A DNA stretch of 13,727 nucleotides from GCA-2748575 sp033722575. GTDB lineage: Bacteria > Pseudomonadota > Gammaproteobacteria > Pseudomonadales > Ketobacteraceae. The notes beneath the pieces are model-generated. The model did not search any database and was not told the DNA's origin. It worked only from the letters and a program-made list of their open reading frames with translations. Each line of letters starts with the position of its first letter. Within the stretch, counting starts at the first letter, position 1. The position numbers and the translations under genes were made by a program. Positions 1-7,389 of the stretch are shown in pieces. The stretch lies in the NCBI GenBank assembly GCA_033722575.1, contig JAWVYU010000111.1:1-13727 (forward strand), written 5' to 3'.

Positions 1-1
1 A

Positions 2-526
2 GAGCTTTATGTGAACGAGATTCAATCGAAGCTTAAAGAAAGCTTAGGTTGCAGCAGCGTGATGGCGGTGCCACGTATCACAAAGATCACTCTGAACATG
101 GGTGTCGGTGAAGCTGCAGCAGACAAAAAAGCGATCGAAGGCGCGCTGAACGACCTTACTCTGATTTCCGGTCAGAAACCAATCGTGACTAAGGCTCGTA
201 AATCTGTGGCTGGCTTCAAGATCCGTCAAGGATGGCCTATCGGGGCCAAGGTGACCCTGCGTGGAGAGCGAATGTACGAGTTCCTGGAAAGGCTTGTCAG
301 TATCTCGATTCCGCGTATCAGGGATTTCCGTGGGCTGAGCCCGAAAGCTTTTGATGGCCGTGGTAATTACAGCATGGGTATCAAAGAGCAGATCGTTTTC
401 CCTGAAATCGATTACGACAAAATTGACAAGATTCGCGGTTTGGATATTACCATCACAACCACAGCGAATACTGACGAAGAAGGTAGAGCCCTGCTAGAGG
501 CTTTTAACTTTCCATTGAAGAAATAG
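2..526 (+). CDS. rplE: 50S ribosomal protein L5, 5'-truncated by window edge
   Basis: L5 is a large-subunit protein of the central protuberance that binds 5S rRNA with L18 and contacts the P-site tRNA. The visible 174 residues match E. coli L5 almost end to end, including the stretch SVMAVPRITKITLNMGVGEA, the SGQKP and KSVAGFKIRQG segments and the end GRALLEAFNFPLKK. The reading frame is open back to base 2 (Glu-Leu-Tyr, then the GTG at 11). Aligned to E. coli L5 (179 aa), that GTG corresponds to residue 9, so it is an internal valine codon and not the start. About five codons including the initiator lie outside the window. It belongs to the spc operon, and rpsN begins 12 bases after its stop. 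In E. coli the S8 repressor binds the mRNA around the rplE start, which cannot be seen here. Confidence 0.97.
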   Translation, partial: ELYVNEIQSKLKESLGCSSVMAVPRITKITLNMGVGEAAADKKAIEGALNDLTLISGQKPIVTKARKSVAGFKIRQGWPIGAKVTLRGERMYEFLERLVSISIPRIRDFRGLSPKAFDGRGNYSMGIKEQIVFPEIDYDKIDKIRGLDITITTTANTDEEGRALLEAFNFPLKK

Positions 527-538
527 GTAGGACCTGAC

Positions 539-844
539 ATGGCAAAAATTTCGATGGTGGAGCGCGAGAAAAAGCGTATTCGTGCAGTCAAAAAGCATGC
601 TGAGAAGCGTGCGCGGTTAAAAGAGATTATTCGCAACCCGCAGACATCTGACGATGACCGCTGGGATGCCCAGGTAGCGTTGCAGAATCTGCCCCGCAAT
701 GCATCGCCTGTGCGTTTGCGTAACCGTTGCGGACTGACTGGACGCCCTCATGGCTACTACCGTAAATTTGGCTTGAGCCGAAATAAGCTTCGCGAAGCAG
801 CGATGCGTGGCGATGTGCCTGGTTTAGTGAAATCAAGCTGGTAG
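539..844 (+). CDS. rpsN: 30S ribosomal protein S14 (zinc-independent form)
   Basis: S14 is a small-subunit head protein that contacts 16S rRNA near the decoding region. The 101 residues equal the E. coli length, and the diagnostic RNRCGLTGRPHGYYRKFGLSR segment (residues 61-81) and the C-terminal tryptophan are present. Only one cysteine (C64) is found, so the two CxxC pairs of the short zinc-binding S14 type are absent and this is the long, zinc-free form. The ATG at 539 is preceded by AGG-containing Shine-Dalgarno sequence in the 12-base gap after rplE. It is translated within the spc operon, with rpsH 16 bases downstream. I see no anomalies. Confidence 0.98.
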   Translation: MAKISMVEREKKRIRAVKKHAEKRARLKEIIRNPQTSDDDRWDAQVALQNLPRNASPVRLRNRCGLTGRPHGYYRKFGLSRNKLREAAMRGDVPGLVKSSW

Positions 845-860
845 TAACGGAGCAAATTAA

Positions 861-1253
861 ATGAGCATGCAAGATCCTTTGGCGGATATGTTGACAAGAA
901 TCCGCAACGGTCAAATGGCCAAGCACGAGACAGTTTCCATGCCATCCTCGAAAATGAAGATTTCGGTGGCTAAAGTGCTCGAAGGCGAAGGTTACATCAA
1001 GTCTTTCTCTGTGGAGGAGGGCACACAGCCGGTGCTGACCATCGATCTCAAGTATTTCGAAGGTAAGCCGGTCATTGAAAAACTCGAGCGCGTGAGCCGT
1101 CCCGGTTTACGTATATACAAGGCGAAGCAGGACCTGCCAACAGTTATGGGCGGTCTCGGTGTAGCTATCGTATCAACCAACAAGGGTGTCATGTCCGATC
1201 GCGCAGCACGAGCTGCTGACGTGGGCGGTGAAGTCCTTTGTTACGTTTCATAG
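861..1253 (+). CDS. rpsH: 30S ribosomal protein S8
   Basis: S8 binds the central domain of 16S rRNA early in 30S assembly. In E. coli it also represses translation of the spc operon by binding the mRNA near rplE. The product is 130 aa, the same as E. coli, beginning MSMQDPLADMLTRIRNGQ. The conserved C-terminal signature around residues 100-116 (GVAIVSTNKGVMSDRAA) is intact. The ATG at 861 has an upstream ACGGAG ribosome-binding sequence. The gene lies between rpsN and rplF with a 13-base gap to rplF. Autoregulation by S8 is inferred from the family, because the target site would lie left of the window. Confidence 0.98.
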   Translation: MSMQDPLADMLTRIRNGQMAKHETVSMPSSKMKISVAKVLEGEGYIKSFSVEEGTQPVLTIDLKYFEGKPVIEKLERVSRPGLRIYKAKQDLPTVMGGLGVAIVSTNKGVMSDRAARAADVGGEVLCYVS

Positions 1254-1266
1254 CAGGTGCTCGACA

Positions 1267-1800
1267 ATGTCACGTATAGCAAAAAGTCCGATCACCATCC
1301 CTTCGGGATGCGAAATCAAGCAGGATGGCCAGAAGGTTACCGTTAAAGGTCCTAAAGGTGAGCTGAGTGCTGAGGTGAACAGTCTCGTCAGCGTGTCAGT
1401 GAATGGCGACGTGCTGACCGTGTCACCTGCTGAAGAAGACCAGCAGGCATGGGCCCAGGCAGGCACCGCCCGCTCAATCATCAATAATATGGTGCTGGGT
1501 GTAACAAACGGCTTTGAGCGAAAGCTGGTGCTGAACGGGGTTGGTTACCGCGCCCAGGCAAAAGGCAGCAGCGTTAATCTGACGCTGGGATTTTCACACC
1601 CTATTGATTATACGTTGCCGGATGGTGTCAAAGCGGAAACTCCCAGTCAGACCGAAATTGTGCTGACCGGAATCGACAAGCAATTACTGGGTCAGGTGGC
1701 TGCAAACATTCGTAGCTTCAGGCCGCCCGAGCCTTACAAAGGCAAGGGTGTGCGTTATGCCGACGAATATGTGCGTCGTAAAGAAGCGAAGAAGAAATAA
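1267..1800 (+). CDS. rplF: 50S ribosomal protein L6
   Basis: L6 sits near the factor-binding site of the 50S subunit and contacts 23S rRNA helix 97. The ATG at 1267 gives 177 aa, exactly the E. coli length, starting MSRIAKSPITIPSG. The L6 signature PEPYKGKGVRY is at residues 154-164 and the lysine-rich tail is present. The frame is open back to an ATG at 1186, but that start would overlap rpsH by 68 bases and add 27 residues with no L6 counterpart. An AGGTG ribosome-binding site at 1255-1259, seven bases before 1267, supports the shorter form. It lies in the spc operon, with rplR 17 bases downstream. Confidence 0.97.
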   Translation: MSRIAKSPITIPSGCEIKQDGQKVTVKGPKGELSAEVNSLVSVSVNGDVLTVSPAEEDQQAWAQAGTARSIINNMVLGVTNGFERKLVLNGVGYRAQAKGSSVNLTLGFSHPIDYTLPDGVKAETPSQTEIVLTGIDKQLLGQVAANIRSFRPPEPYKGKGVRYADEYVRRKEAKKK

Positions 1801-1817
1801 TTGTTGAGATAGGCACT

Positions 1818-2165
1818 ATGAGCGAAAAGAGAGATGCACGCCTGAGACGTGCAAAGCGTAGCAGAATCAAAATGCGTGAGCTGAAGCAGGATCGCCTGGT
1901 TGTTAACCGTTCATCTCGGCATGTTTATGCGCAGTTGATTTCCGGTGAATCCGGTAACATCGTGGCGAGTGCTTCCACGCTGGACAAAGATTACAGTGGC
2001 CCCACCAGCAACATTGAAGCCGCTGCCAACGTGGGTAAGCTGATCGCCGAGCGTGCGAAAGACAAAGGCATTACCAAAGTGGCTTTTGACCGTTCAGGGT
2101 ATAAATACCATGGTCGAGTGAAAGCGCTGGCGGAAGCTGCTCGTGAAAATGGGCTGGAGTTCTAA
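1818..2165 (+). CDS. rplR: 50S ribosomal protein L18
   Basis: L18 binds 5S rRNA with L5 and L25 in the central protuberance. The product is 115 aa (E. coli 117), with a basic N-terminus rich in Arg and Lys and the conserved FDRSGYKYHGRV segment at residues 90-101, which identifies the family. The small length difference falls in the variable loop around residues 42-65 (ISGESGN to GPTSN). The ATG at 1818 is the only start that matches the family N-terminus. Its ribosome-binding site is weak (ATAGG). The gap to rpsE is 11 bases. Confidence 0.97.
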   Translation: MSEKRDARLRRAKRSRIKMRELKQDRLVVNRSSRHVYAQLISGESGNIVASASTLDKDYSGPTSNIEAAANVGKLIAERAKDKGITKVAFDRSGYKYHGRVKALAEAARENGLEF

Positions 2166-2176
2166 GGGTTTTTAAG

Positions 2177-2677
2177 ATGGCTAAAGTTGAAGATAAGAAC
2201 GAAGGCTTGCAGGAAAAATTAGTGCAAGTAAACCGGGTTGCCAAGGTTGTTAAGGGCGGCCGCATATTTGGTTTCACTGCTCTTACAGTGGTTGGCGATG
2301 GCAATGGCAAGGTCGGCTTCGGTCGTGGCAAGGCGCGGGAAGTGCCCGCCGCGATCCAGAAGGCACTGGAAGCTGCGCGCCGGAATATGGTGAGTGTTGA
2401 ACTGAGTGGTAACACCCTTCAGCACCCCATCAAGGCACGTCATGGCGCCTCAAAGGTGTTCATGCAACCGGCCTCTGAGGGTACTGGGATCATTGCCGGT
2501 GGTGCGATGCGGGCTGTGTTTGAGGTTGCCGGTGTACAGAACGTACTGGCGAAATGTTATGGCTCAACCAATCCGGTCAACGTGGTGCGTGCCACAGTGA
2601 ACGGCCTGGCGGCGATGAATTCTCCCGAAGATGTTGCGGCCAAGCGCGGCAAGAGCGTTGAAGAAATTTTGGGGTAA
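2177..2677 (+). CDS. rpsE: 30S ribosomal protein S5
   Basis: S5 helps form the mRNA entry channel and affects decoding accuracy. The product is 166 aa (E. coli 167). The N-terminal dsRBD-like domain contains the loop KGGRIFGFTALTVVGDGNG (residues 26-44), where spectinomycin-resistance mutations are known in E. coli. It appears wild type, with K26-G27-G28 present. The C-terminal half carries QPASEGTGIIAGGAMRAV and YGSTNPVNVVRAT, and the end KRGKSVEEILG is conserved. An AAGGG sequence lies about eight bases before the ATG. The stop is three bases before the rpmD start, which suggests translational coupling. Confidence 0.98.
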   Translation: MAKVEDKNEGLQEKLVQVNRVAKVVKGGRIFGFTALTVVGDGNGKVGFGRGKAREVPAAIQKALEAARRNMVSVELSGNTLQHPIKARHGASKVFMQPASEGTGIIAGGAMRAVFEVAGVQNVLAKCYGSTNPVNVVRATVNGLAAMNSPEDVAAKRGKSVEEILG

Positions 2678-2680
2678 GTT

Positions 2681-2869
2681 ATGTCAGATAAAAGCATGGT
2701 GAAGGTTACCCAGATAAAGAGTACCAATGGCCGCCTTGAAGCCCATAAAGCCTGTGTGCGCGGTTTGGGCCTGCGTCGTATCGGTCACTCTGTGGAAGTT
2801 GAGGACACTCCGGCAACCCGGGGCATGATCAACAAAGTCAGATATCTGCTGAAGGTCGAAGGTGAGTAA
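2681..2869 (+). CDS. rpmD: 50S ribosomal protein L30
   Basis: L30 is a small 23S rRNA-binding protein. The product is 62 aa (E. coli 59) with the family core GLGLRRIGHSVEVEDTPATRGMIN at residues 28-51 and the end YLLKVEGE. A second in-frame ATG at 2696 would give 57 aa. The first ATG at 2681 is preferred because the GGGG at 2671-2674 is well placed for it, although either would leave the domain intact. Its stop lies one base before the rplO start, so the two are tightly coupled in the spc operon. Length and position are normal for gammaproteobacteria. Confidence 0.95.
   Translation: MSDKSMVKVTQIKSTNGRLEAHKACVRGLGLRRIGHSVEVEDTPATRGMINKVRYLLKVEGE
2859..2865 (+). promoter_or_regulatory. Ribosome-binding site deciding the rplO start
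   Basis: The sequence AAGGTGA ends five bases before the ATG at 2871 and overlaps the end of rpmD. It supports the ATG over the in-frame GTG at 2862, which lies inside this same motif. Confidence 0.7.
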
Positions 2870-2870
2870 C

Positions 2871-3302
2871 ATGCGTTTAAACAGTTTATCTCCAGCGCCC
2901 GGTTCAAAACCCTCTGGCAAGCGTGTCGGTCGTGGTATTGGCAGTGGCCTGGGTAAAACCGGCGGCCGTGGTCACAAAGGTCAGAAGTCTCGGGCTGGTG
3001 GCGGCGTCAAGCCAGGCTTCGAGGGCGGTCAGATGCCTTTGCAGCGCCGTGTTCCCAAGTTCGGCTTTACCTCCCGCAAAGCGCTCAGCTTTGCAGAGGT
3101 GCGTCTGTCAGAGCTGAATAATGTGGGTGACACTGTGTCTCTGGACTCCCTGAAAGCCGCAGGTGTGATCAAGAAGAATGTGAAATCTGCAAAAGTAATC
3201 AAGTCAGGTGAAGTGACCGCAGCGGTAACTTTGAAAGGCATTGGTGCAACCAAAGGCGCTAAAGAAGCAATCGAGGCTGCCGGCGGAAAAGTAGAAGAGT
3301 AA
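2871..3302 (+). CDS. rplO: 50S ribosomal protein L15
   Basis: L15 is a late-assembly 50S protein with a long extended N-terminal tail that penetrates 23S rRNA. From the ATG at 2871 it is 144 aa, equal to E. coli, beginning MRLNSLSPAPGSKPSGKR. The glycine- and arginine-rich tail (residues 20-55) and FEGGQMPLQRRVPKFGFTSR (residues 50-69) are diagnostic, and the end AAGGKVEE matches. An upstream in-frame GTG at 2862 would add only three residues (Met-Ser-Asn) and overlap the rpmD stop, so I reject it. The gap to secY is 10 bases. Confidence 0.97.
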   Translation: MRLNSLSPAPGSKPSGKRVGRGIGSGLGKTGGRGHKGQKSRAGGGVKPGFEGGQMPLQRRVPKFGFTSRKALSFAEVRLSELNNVGDTVSLDSLKAAGVIKKNVKSAKVIKSGEVTAAVTLKGIGATKGAKEAIEAAGGKVEE

Positions 3303-3312
3303 TAGGTCGACT

Positions 3313-4665
3313 ATGGCTAAAAAGGATCAGCAGGCCCAGCTGGGTGGTGGGGGCCAGGCAGGACTCAGTGAGCTCTGGCGGCGAATAAAGTTCGTATTTA
3401 TTGCGATCATCATTTATCGCATAGGTGCCCACATACCGGTGCCCGGTATTGATCCGATTCAGTTGCAGAATCTCTTCCGGCAGCAGCAGGATACTATCCT
3501 CAGTCTGTTTAACATGTTTTCCGGCGGTGCGCTGGAGCGGATGAGTATTCTGGCCCTGGGTATAATGCCTTACATATCGGCCTCAATTATCATGCAGCTC
3601 CTGTCGGCGGTAAGCCCACAGCTGGAGCAGCTGAAAAAGGAAGGTGAAGCCGGACGGCGCAAGATCACCCAGTACACGCGCTATTTCACGCTGGCACTGG
3701 CGGGTCTGCAGTCTGCCGGGATGGCCATTGCGCTGCAATCCCAGGGTGTAACGCTTTCCACCGGTTTCAGCTGGATCTTTCCGGCGATAGTTACCCTTAC
3801 CACCGGGACCATGTTCCTGATGTGGCTCGGTGAACAGGTGACAGAGCGTGGCATAGGTAATGGCATCTCGATCATCATCTTTGCGGGTATCGTGGCAGGA
3901 CTGCCTTCAGCGATTGGACAGTCCCTGGAAGCAACTCGTCAGGGTGAAATGAGCATGGCGTTGCTGTTCATGCTGGTGATTATCGCGGTGGCGGTTATTG
4001 CTGTGGTGGTATATATGGAGCGTGCACAGCGGCGTATTACGGTGAATTACGCCAAGCGCCAGCAGGGCCGCCGGGTATACGCGGCCCAGCAGTCTCATTT
4101 GCCGCTGAAAATCAATATGGCCGGTGTGATTCCGCCGATTTTTGCCACCAGTATCTTGCTGTTTCCGGCAAGTATCAGTCAGTGGTTCGGGGAATCCAGC
4201 GACCTGAAATGGCTGAAGGAGTCACTGCAGGAGATTTCCCTGGCACTGAGTCCCGGGCAGCCGCTTTACATATTGTTGTTCGCTTTGGGGATTATCTTCT
4301 TTTGCTATTTCTACACGGCAATCGTTTTTAACCCCAAGGATGTGGCAGATAACCTGAAGAAATCGGGAGCCTTCGTTCCCGGTATCAGACCTGGTGAGCA
4401 CACTGCGAAGTATATTGACAGTGTACTGGGCAGACTTACGCTGGTTGGTGCGATTTATATCTCGCTGGTCTGTCTGCTACCCCAGTTTCTGCAGGTTTTT
4501 GGAAACGTACCTTTCTACCTGGGGGGTACATCGCTGCTGATCGTGGTGGTTGTGGTGATGGATTTCATGGCGCAGGTTCAAAGCCATCTGATGTCACACC
4601 AGTATGAGTCGCTGATGAAGAAGGCGAACCTGAAAAACTATGGCGGCAGTGGCTTGGTTAGATAG
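3313..4665 (+). CDS. secY: SecY preprotein translocase channel subunit
   Basis: SecY forms the inner-membrane protein-conducting channel with SecE and SecG and works with SecA or translating ribosomes. The product is 450 aa (E. coli 443) with ten predicted hydrophobic segments. The first SecY signature lies around residues 77-98 (MSILALGIMPYISASIIMQL) and the second around residues 166-190 (starting TMFLMWLGEQVTERGIGNG). The plug region is near residues 68-79 (MFSGGALERMSI). The cytosolic loop GIRPG, which carries the SecA- and ribosome-contacting arginine (R359 here), is intact. The N-terminus has a short glycine-rich insert (GGGGQAG, residues 11-17). As in E. coli it closes the spc operon with rpmJ 17 bases downstream, tying channel supply to ribosome supply. 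Confidence 0.98.
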   Translation: MAKKDQQAQLGGGGQAGLSELWRRIKFVFIAIIIYRIGAHIPVPGIDPIQLQNLFRQQQDTILSLFNMFSGGALERMSILALGIMPYISASIIMQLLSAVSPQLEQLKKEGEAGRRKITQYTRYFTLALAGLQSAGMAIALQSQGVTLSTGFSWIFPAIVTLTTGTMFLMWLGEQVTERGIGNGISIIIFAGIVAGLPSAIGQSLEATRQGEMSMALLFMLVIIAVAVIAVVVYMERAQRRITVNYAKRQQGRRVYAAQQSHLPLKINMAGVIPPIFATSILLFPASISQWFGESSDLKWLKESLQEISLALSPGQPLYILLFALGIIFFCYFYTAIVFNPKDVADNLKKSGAFVPGIRPGEHTAKYIDSVLGRLTLVGAIYISLVCLLPQFLQVFGNVPFYLGGTSLLIVVVVVMDFMAQVQSHLMSHQYESLMKKANLKNYGGSGLVR

Positions 4666-4682
4666 GCAATTGGAGTACTGAA

Positions 4683-4799
4683 ATGAAAGTTCGTGCATCT
4701 GTTAAGAAAATTTGCCGTAACTGTAAGGTTGTCCGTCGCAAAGGTTCCGTCCGAGTCATTTGCAGCGCAGAACCACGACACAAACAAAGGCAAGGCTAA
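4683..4799 (+). CDS. rpmJ: 50S ribosomal protein L36 (zinc-binding form), 38 aa
   Basis: L36 is the smallest 50S protein and stabilises the 23S rRNA near the factor-binding region. Direct translation gives 38 residues starting MKVRASVKKICRNCKVVRRK and ending RHKQRQG, nearly identical to E. coli L36. The zinc ligands are visible: C11, C14, C27 and H33, so this is the C+ form. It is the last gene of the spc operon, 17 bases after secY with a GGAG motif in the gap, and it precedes the structured leader of rpsM. A zinc-independent paralog would be expected elsewhere in many genomes, but none is in this window. Confidence 0.97.
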   Translation: MKVRASVKKICRNCKVVRRKGSVRVICSAEPRHKQRQG

Positions 4800-4902
4800 A
4801 AGGGCCCAGCAGACGCTCTCTCAGTTGATTTTTGCTGGGACTGCCGGTATGATTTGCGCCCTTTCGCCGTAGGTTAAGTGAATTTATAGTGGAGTTATTT
4901 GA
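4799..4902 (+). promoter_or_regulatory. Structured leader of the alpha operon, candidate S4-responsive element
   Basis: The 103-base gap before rpsM is the longest within the ribosomal cluster. It folds by eye into nested pairings. AAAGGGC at 4799-4805 pairs with GCCCTTT at 4858-4864, and CCCAGCA at 4805-4811 pairs with TGCTGGG at 4833-4839, the two sharing base 4805. The GGAG ribosome-binding site at 4891-4894 can also pair weakly with CTCT in the apical loop at 4816-4819. In E. coli the same position carries the pseudoknot bound by S4, which represses rpsM and the genes after it. Homology is inferred from position and topology only. The outer stem starts at the last base of the rpmJ stop codon. 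Confidence 0.5.
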
Positions 4903-5259
4903 ATGGCCCGTATAGCTGGCGTCAATATTCCAGACAATAAGCATGCAGTGATTTCCCTGACATACATTTTTGGAGTCGGGAAAACTACTGCTCAAGGCAT
5001 CTGTGACACCGTAGGTATTGCGCCTACCACCAAGATCCGTGATTTGTCTGAGGAACAACTAGACCAAATCCGAAACGAGGTAGGCAAGATCCCCACCGAG
5101 GGTGACTTGAGAAGAGAAATTTCGATGAATATCAAGCGTCTGATGGACCTTGGTTGCTATCGGGGAATGAGACACCGTCGCGGTTTGCCCGTGCGTGGCC
5201 AGCGTAGCAAAACCAATGCTCGCACCCGTAAAGGCCCACGTAAGCCAATCCGCAAGTAA
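4903..5259 (+). CDS. rpsM: 30S ribosomal protein S13
   Basis: S13 is a head protein of the 30S subunit that contacts the P-site tRNA and forms bridges with L5 and L31. The product is 118 aa, the same as E. coli. It starts MARIAGVNIPDNKHAVISLT, has the helix-two-turn-helix core, the GDLRREISMNIKRLMDLGCY region (residues 67-86) and the C-terminal signature LPVRGQRSKTNARTRKGPRK (residues 95-114). The ATG at 4903 has GGAG eight bases upstream. It is the first gene of the alpha operon, where S4 feedback acts in E. coli. rpsK follows after 24 bases. Confidence 0.98.
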   Translation: MARIAGVNIPDNKHAVISLTYIFGVGKTTAQGICDTVGIAPTTKIRDLSEEQLDQIRNEVGKIPTEGDLRREISMNIKRLMDLGCYRGMRHRRGLPVRGQRSKTNARTRKGPRKPIRK

Positions 5260-5283
5260 GCTCAAAGTTCAGGACAGTTTAAG

Positions 5284-5673
5284 ATGGCTAAAGCGTCAGC
5301 ACGTACACGTAAAAAGGTTAAAAAGACAGTTGTCGACGGCATTGCACATATCCATGCCTCCTTCAACAACACCATTATTACGCTAACCGATCGTCAGGGT
5401 AATGCTCTTTCCTGGGCTACTGCTGGCGGCTGCGGATTCCGCGGTTCGCGTAAAAGTACGCCTTTCGCCGCGCAGGTGGCAGCCGAGAAAGCGGGTCAGG
5501 CAGCACAGGAATACGGGTTAAAGAACCTGGAAGTGATGGTGAAAGGCCCCGGACCAGGCCGCGAATCGGCTGTTCGTGCATTGCATTCCTGTGGTTACAA
5601 AATAAACAGCATTACCGATGTGACGCCCATACCGCATAACGGTTGTCGTCCACCGAAGAAACGTCGCGTGTAA
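5284..5673 (+). CDS. rpsK: 30S ribosomal protein S11
   Basis: S11 lies on the 30S platform near the mRNA exit and contacts 16S rRNA and the mRNA upstream of the P site. The product is 129 aa, the E. coli length. The HIHASFNNT, FRGSRKSTPFAAQVAAE and VKGPGPGRESAVRAL segments are all intact, and it ends HNGCRPPKKRRV. N119 followed by G120 matches the site that is isoaspartate in E. coli S11. C50 in AGGCGFRG replaces the serine seen in E. coli, a benign-looking substitution. It is the second gene of the alpha operon, 13 bases before rpsD. Confidence 0.98.
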   Translation: MAKASARTRKKVKKTVVDGIAHIHASFNNTIITLTDRQGNALSWATAGGCGFRGSRKSTPFAAQVAAEKAGQAAQEYGLKNLEVMVKGPGPGRESAVRALHSCGYKINSITDVTPIPHNGCRPPKKRRV

Positions 5674-5686
5674 TTGGAGATAGATA

Positions 5687-6307
5687 ATGGCAAGGTATAT
5701 CGGACCAAAATGTAAGCTATCACGACGTGAAGGTGTTGATCTCGGTTTGAAGAGTGGCGTTCGCGCCCACGAAGACAAGTGCCGTTCCGAAAAAAATCCC
5801 GGTCAGCACGGCGATCGCCGCGGTCGTCTGTCTGACTACGGCTTGCAGCTGCGGGAGAAGCAGAAAGTACGTCGGATGTACGGCGTGCTGGAACGCCAGT
5901 TCCGGAATTACTACAAGCAGGCTGCCAGACGCAAGGGCGCAACTGGCGAAAACCTGCTTCAGCTACTAGAGTGTCGCCTTGATAACGTAGTTTATCGCAT
6001 GGGGTTTGGCTCTACACGCGCAGAAGCGCGTCAGCTCGTTAGCCACAAGGGGATTGAGGTTAACGGAAAAACAGTAAACATCCCTTCTTACCAGGTATCT
6101 CCGGGTGATGTTGTCGCTGTGCGTGAAAAAGCCAAGAATCAGCTGCGCATCGGAAGTGCGGTTGAGTTGGCTGAACAGCGTGGGTTTGCGTCCTGGATAG
6201 AAGTCGATGCCAAGAAGAAAGAAGGCGTATTCAAGTCAGTACCGGAGCGTATCGATCTGCCCTCAGATCTAAACGAAAACCTAATAGTAGAGCTTTATTC
6301 AAAGTAA
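5687..6307 (+). CDS. rpsD: 30S ribosomal protein S4
   Basis: S4 nucleates 30S assembly by binding the 5' domain of 16S rRNA. In E. coli it also represses translation of the alpha operon and acts in rRNA antitermination. The product is 206 aa, as in E. coli, starting MARYIGPKCKLSRREG and ending NENLIVELYSK. The LSDYGLQLREKQKVRR segment and the S4 RNA-binding domain (about residues 96-160, with RLDNVVYRMGFGSTRAEARQ) are conserved. Of the four-cysteine zinc site found in some bacteria, only C9 and C32 remain, so this is the zinc-free class with a remnant. GGAG at 5676-5679 sits before the ATG. rpoA is 24 bases downstream. Confidence 0.98.
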   Translation: MARYIGPKCKLSRREGVDLGLKSGVRAHEDKCRSEKNPGQHGDRRGRLSDYGLQLREKQKVRRMYGVLERQFRNYYKQAARRKGATGENLLQLLECRLDNVVYRMGFGSTRAEARQLVSHKGIEVNGKTVNIPSYQVSPGDVVAVREKAKNQLRIGSAVELAEQRGFASWIEVDAKKKEGVFKSVPERIDLPSDLNENLIVELYSK

Positions 6308-6331
6308 AGGCTAATTTGAGGTGGTTCCTAT

Positions 6332-7336
6332 ATGCAGCGCTCTTTAAACGAGTTCTTAACACCAAAAAATATTATTGTAGACCAAGTTAACGACGAATAC
6401 GCCAAGGTCACACTGGAGCCTCTCGAGCGGGGATTCGGACACACTCTGGGTAATGCGCTTCGCAGGATCCTGCTGTCCAGTATGCCGGGTGCCGCGATCA
6501 GTGAAGTTGAAATTGATGGTGTTGTTCACGAGTACAGCACCATTGAAGGTGTACAGGAAGACGTTATCGATATCCTGCTCAACCTGAAAGGTGTGTCAGT
6601 GCAGATGCACGAGCGTGAAGAAGCGGTTCTGAGCCTTTCCAAAGAGGGTCCAGGCCCGGTAACAGCTGGTGATATCAAGCTGGATCACGACGTGGAAATC
6701 GTGAACAAGGATCATGTGATTGCCAACCTGAGCTCCGGTGCGAAGCTGAACATGAAGCTCAAGGTGGTGAAAGGCCGCGGCTATGAGCCGGCCGATTCGC
6801 GGGTATCCGATGAGGAAACCCGGGGTCTGGGCAAGCTGCAGCTTGATGCGACTTACAGCCCGGTACTGCGCGTGTCCTATGTGGTGGAAAACGCGCGGGT
6901 AGAGCAGCGCACGGACCTGGACAAGCTGGTGATTGATCTCGAAACCAATGGCACCATCGATCCGGAAGAAGCGATTCGCAGAGCGGCAACCATTCTGCAG
7001 CAGCAACTGGCAATCTTTGTTGATCTGGAGAAAGAGAAAGAGCCTGAGCCCGAAGATGAGCGTGAAGAGATCGATCCGATCCTGCTGCGCCCCGTTGACG
7101 ACCTGGAGCTCACTGTGCGTTCAGCCAACTGTCTGAAAGCCGAAAATGTTTACTACATTGGCGACCTGGTTCAGCGAACCGAGGTTGAGCTACTTAAAAC
7201 ACCTAACCTGGGTAAGAAGTCTCTGACAGAGATCAAGGACGTATTGGCGTCCAAAGGTCTGTCCCTGGGCATGCGTCTGGAGAATTGGCCTCCTGGCAGC
7301 CTGAAGGATGATGACAGAGTACTGAAGAAGCGCTAG
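6332..7336 (+). CDS. rpoA: DNA-directed RNA polymerase alpha subunit
   Basis: Alpha dimerises to start RNA polymerase assembly and its C-terminal domain contacts UP elements and activators. The product is 334 aa (E. coli 329). The N-terminal domain carries LEPLERGFGHTLGNALRRIL with R45 in the assembly interface. An acidic linker spans about residues 232-248 (EKEKEPEPEDEREEID). The C-terminal domain has RSANCLKAENV, where R263 corresponds to E. coli R265 in DNA binding, and TPNLGKKSLTEIKDVLASKG. The extra length is mainly a basic tail after residue 322 (SLKDDDRVLKKR). GAGGTGG at 6318-6324 precedes the ATG. It is the fourth gene of the alpha operon. Confidence 0.98.
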   Translation: MQRSLNEFLTPKNIIVDQVNDEYAKVTLEPLERGFGHTLGNALRRILLSSMPGAAISEVEIDGVVHEYSTIEGVQEDVIDILLNLKGVSVQMHEREEAVLSLSKEGPGPVTAGDIKLDHDVEIVNKDHVIANLSSGAKLNMKLKVVKGRGYEPADSRVSDEETRGLGKLQLDATYSPVLRVSYVVENARVEQRTDLDKLVIDLETNGTIDPEEAIRRAATILQQQLAIFVDLEKEKEPEPEDEREEIDPILLRPVDDLELTVRSANCLKAENVYYIGDLVQRTEVELLKTPNLGKKSLTEIKDVLASKGLSLGMRLENWPPGSLKDDDRVLKKR

Positions 7337-7389
7337 TTTCGGCGCAGGTATAACCCAGAGCATCAACGAAGTCGGTAAGGAATTGAGAG

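Noticed and set aside
1186..1266. Longer rplF starting at the ATG at 1186
   Set aside because: It would overlap rpsH by 68 bases and add 27 residues not present in L6 proteins. The ATG at 1267 with AGGTG upstream gives the exact family length.
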